A stretch of 64,000 nt of DNA. Origin: Deltaproteobacteria bacterium HGW-Deltaproteobacteria-19. GTDB taxonomy: Bacteria; Desulfobacterota; Syntrophia; Syntrophales; PHBD01. This document shows positions 63,266 through 64,000 of the stretch, one piece after another. The stretch is from assembly GCA_002841865.1 (NCBI GenBank), contig PHBD01000015.1, positions 1 to 64,000 on the forward strand, in the 5' to 3' direction. Below the pieces are notes generated by a model that ran no database searches, was not told where the DNA came from, and saw only the letters and a list, made by a program, of their open reading frames with translations. Each line of letters starts with the position of its first letter. The first letter of the stretch is position 1. The position numbers and the translations under genes were made by a program.

Positions 63266-63303
63266 CTAGTATGCGCCGTCCAGGGTACAGTAGACACCCC
63301 CCT

Positions 63304-64000
63304 TCAGGAACCCGGCTCTCCGAAGTCGACCCGCTGCCGGACACGTCCCCTCAATTCCTCGATGGCGGCCTCGACGCTGTCCAGGACCATCATCACGGCG
63401 CCGCTCGGACAGACCGTCTGGCATTTGCCGCATCCCTTGCATCGGTTTTCATCACGCGTGACGGCATCTCCCTGAAGGCAGAGCGCTTTCATGAAACAGG
63501 CCTCGACGCACTGACCGCACCGGGTGCAGCGATCCGGGTCCACGTGCAGGGAGAGTCCCTTGAGCCGGACGATGGAATCCGCCGCCTCCTGCGGGAAGAA
63601 GCGGGCCGAGTTCAGCACCGTACAGCAGCAGGTGCAGCAGAAACAGACGGTGAGCAGCCTTCCGGTATTCGGCGATCCGTAGAAGTAGTGGTCCACGCGC
63701 ACCCGGCCCAGCATGGGAATGAGCCCCCGGGACAATTGGCGGTCCATCAAGGCGATGGCCTCCTCGACGGTCAGGTGGTCTGCGATCCGCGGATCGAGAT
63801 GCCGCGTGTCGTCGCCCATCTGCAGGCAGGCCTCTGTATACGGGAAATGCCGGCACTGCTTCAATTCCCGGCAGGTGCAGCGCTTGATCATGACACGATG
63901 CGGGGAGCGCCGGATGAATTCCTCGATGACGACCCTCGGGATCACGACACTTTCGGCCCCCTGGATTTCCTCATTCACGGGGAGATAGCTGATGTTGAAA
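63304..64000 (-). CDS. 4Fe-4S ferredoxin-domain protein, 5' end beyond the window
   Basis: At least 231 residues. The frame stays open to the right edge (encoding FNISYLPV before the GTG at 63978), so the true start is probably outside. It has an N-terminal Cys-rich region (RCTCRELKQC), a FCCTCCCTV segment and two ferredoxin clusters (CTRCGQCVEACF and CKGCGKCQTVCP). The role is electron transfer in an unknown pathway. It is convergent with the osmC/xsc side. Such proteins with a preceding alpha/beta region are frequent in Desulfobacterota. Confidence 0.85.
   Translation of the reverse strand, partial: FNISYLPVNEEIQGAESVVIPRVVIEEFIRRSPHRVMIKRCTCRELKQCRHFPYTEACLQMGDDTRHLDPRIADHLTVEEAIALMDRQLSRGLIPMLGRVRVDHYFYGSPNTGRLLTVCFCCTCCCTVLNSARFFPQEAADSIVRLKGLSLHVDPDRCTRCGQCVEACFMKALCLQGDAVTRDENRCKGCGKCQTVCPSGAVMMVLDSVEAAIEELRGRVRQRVDFGEPGS

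Noticed and set aside
63266-63268. TAG read as pyrrolysine within a ferredoxin protein
   Set aside because: No tRNA-Pyl or pyl gene is in the window and the flanks look like a relic; nonsense decay is simpler.

Overview
The window reads as a GC-rich chromosome segment from an anaerobic, strictly respiratory or syntrophic bacterium of the Desulfobacterota (Syntrophales/Syntrophobacterales-like is my best guess). The reasons are a reductive-type dissimilatory sulfite reductase locus with dsrD, multiheme and HdrD-like redox subunits, three acetyl-CoA hydrolase/transferase-family CoA-transferases, DsrK-like iron-sulfur proteins and the housekeeping order dprA-topA-trmFO. No plasmid, phage or IS genes were seen. 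Taxonomy is inference from gene content only.

Layout. 1-5.9 kb: the end of a phytoene-desaturase-like flavoenzyme, two tiny membrane proteins, a GntR regulator, a CoA-transferase with a strong promoter, a methyltransferase and a MarR-controlled small membrane protein. 6-12.5 kb (minus strand): an HD-GYP sensor and a CHASE2-cyclase/FecR/OmpA signalling trio. 12.6-16.9 kb: a TetR repressor with twin operators and a tandem-repeat small protein, then a nitrosative-stress-like group (hemerythrin, Crp/Fnr regulator, 4Fe-4S protein, radical SAM protein). 16.9-26.7 kb: an arsenic/redox island (ArsR, ArsP-like permease, thioredoxins, ACR3, DGC zinc-binding protein, CcdA, ArsC, CDF, AhpD-like protein, ECF sigma, VKOR-thioredoxin fusion). 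26.7-32.5 kb (minus): DMT transporter, TrmFO, TopA, DprA. 32.6-41.1 kb: an exported DUF5648-like protein, tRNA-Arg/His/Arg, a zinc ribbon, two large CoA-transferases and, between tRNA-Lys and a decayed copy of its 3' half, a caspase-family protein.

41.7-62.5 kb is the centrepiece and is almost entirely on the plus strand: SDR, ThDP enzyme, MFS carrier and zinc alcohol dehydrogenase; a TetR regulator that overlaps dsrA; dsrA, dsrB, dsrD, a DsrN-type amidase and dsrC; a first DsrM/DsrK-like pair; the canonical dsrMKJOP; then acetate kinase and sulfoacetaldehyde acetyltransferase (xsc). Read together, Xsc would split sulfoacetaldehyde with phosphate into sulfite and acetyl phosphate, AckA would make ATP from the acetyl phosphate, and DsrAB/DsrC/DsrMKJOP would respire the sulfite to sulfide. 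The locus therefore looks like a contiguous organosulfonate-respiration unit; the upstream SDR/ThDP/MFS/ADH genes are candidates for substrate uptake and conversion. No sulfate-activation genes (sat, aprAB, qmo) lie in the window, but I cannot see the rest of the genome. The window closes with an OsmC-like protein, a broken ferredoxin remnant and a 4Fe-4S protein that runs off the right edge.
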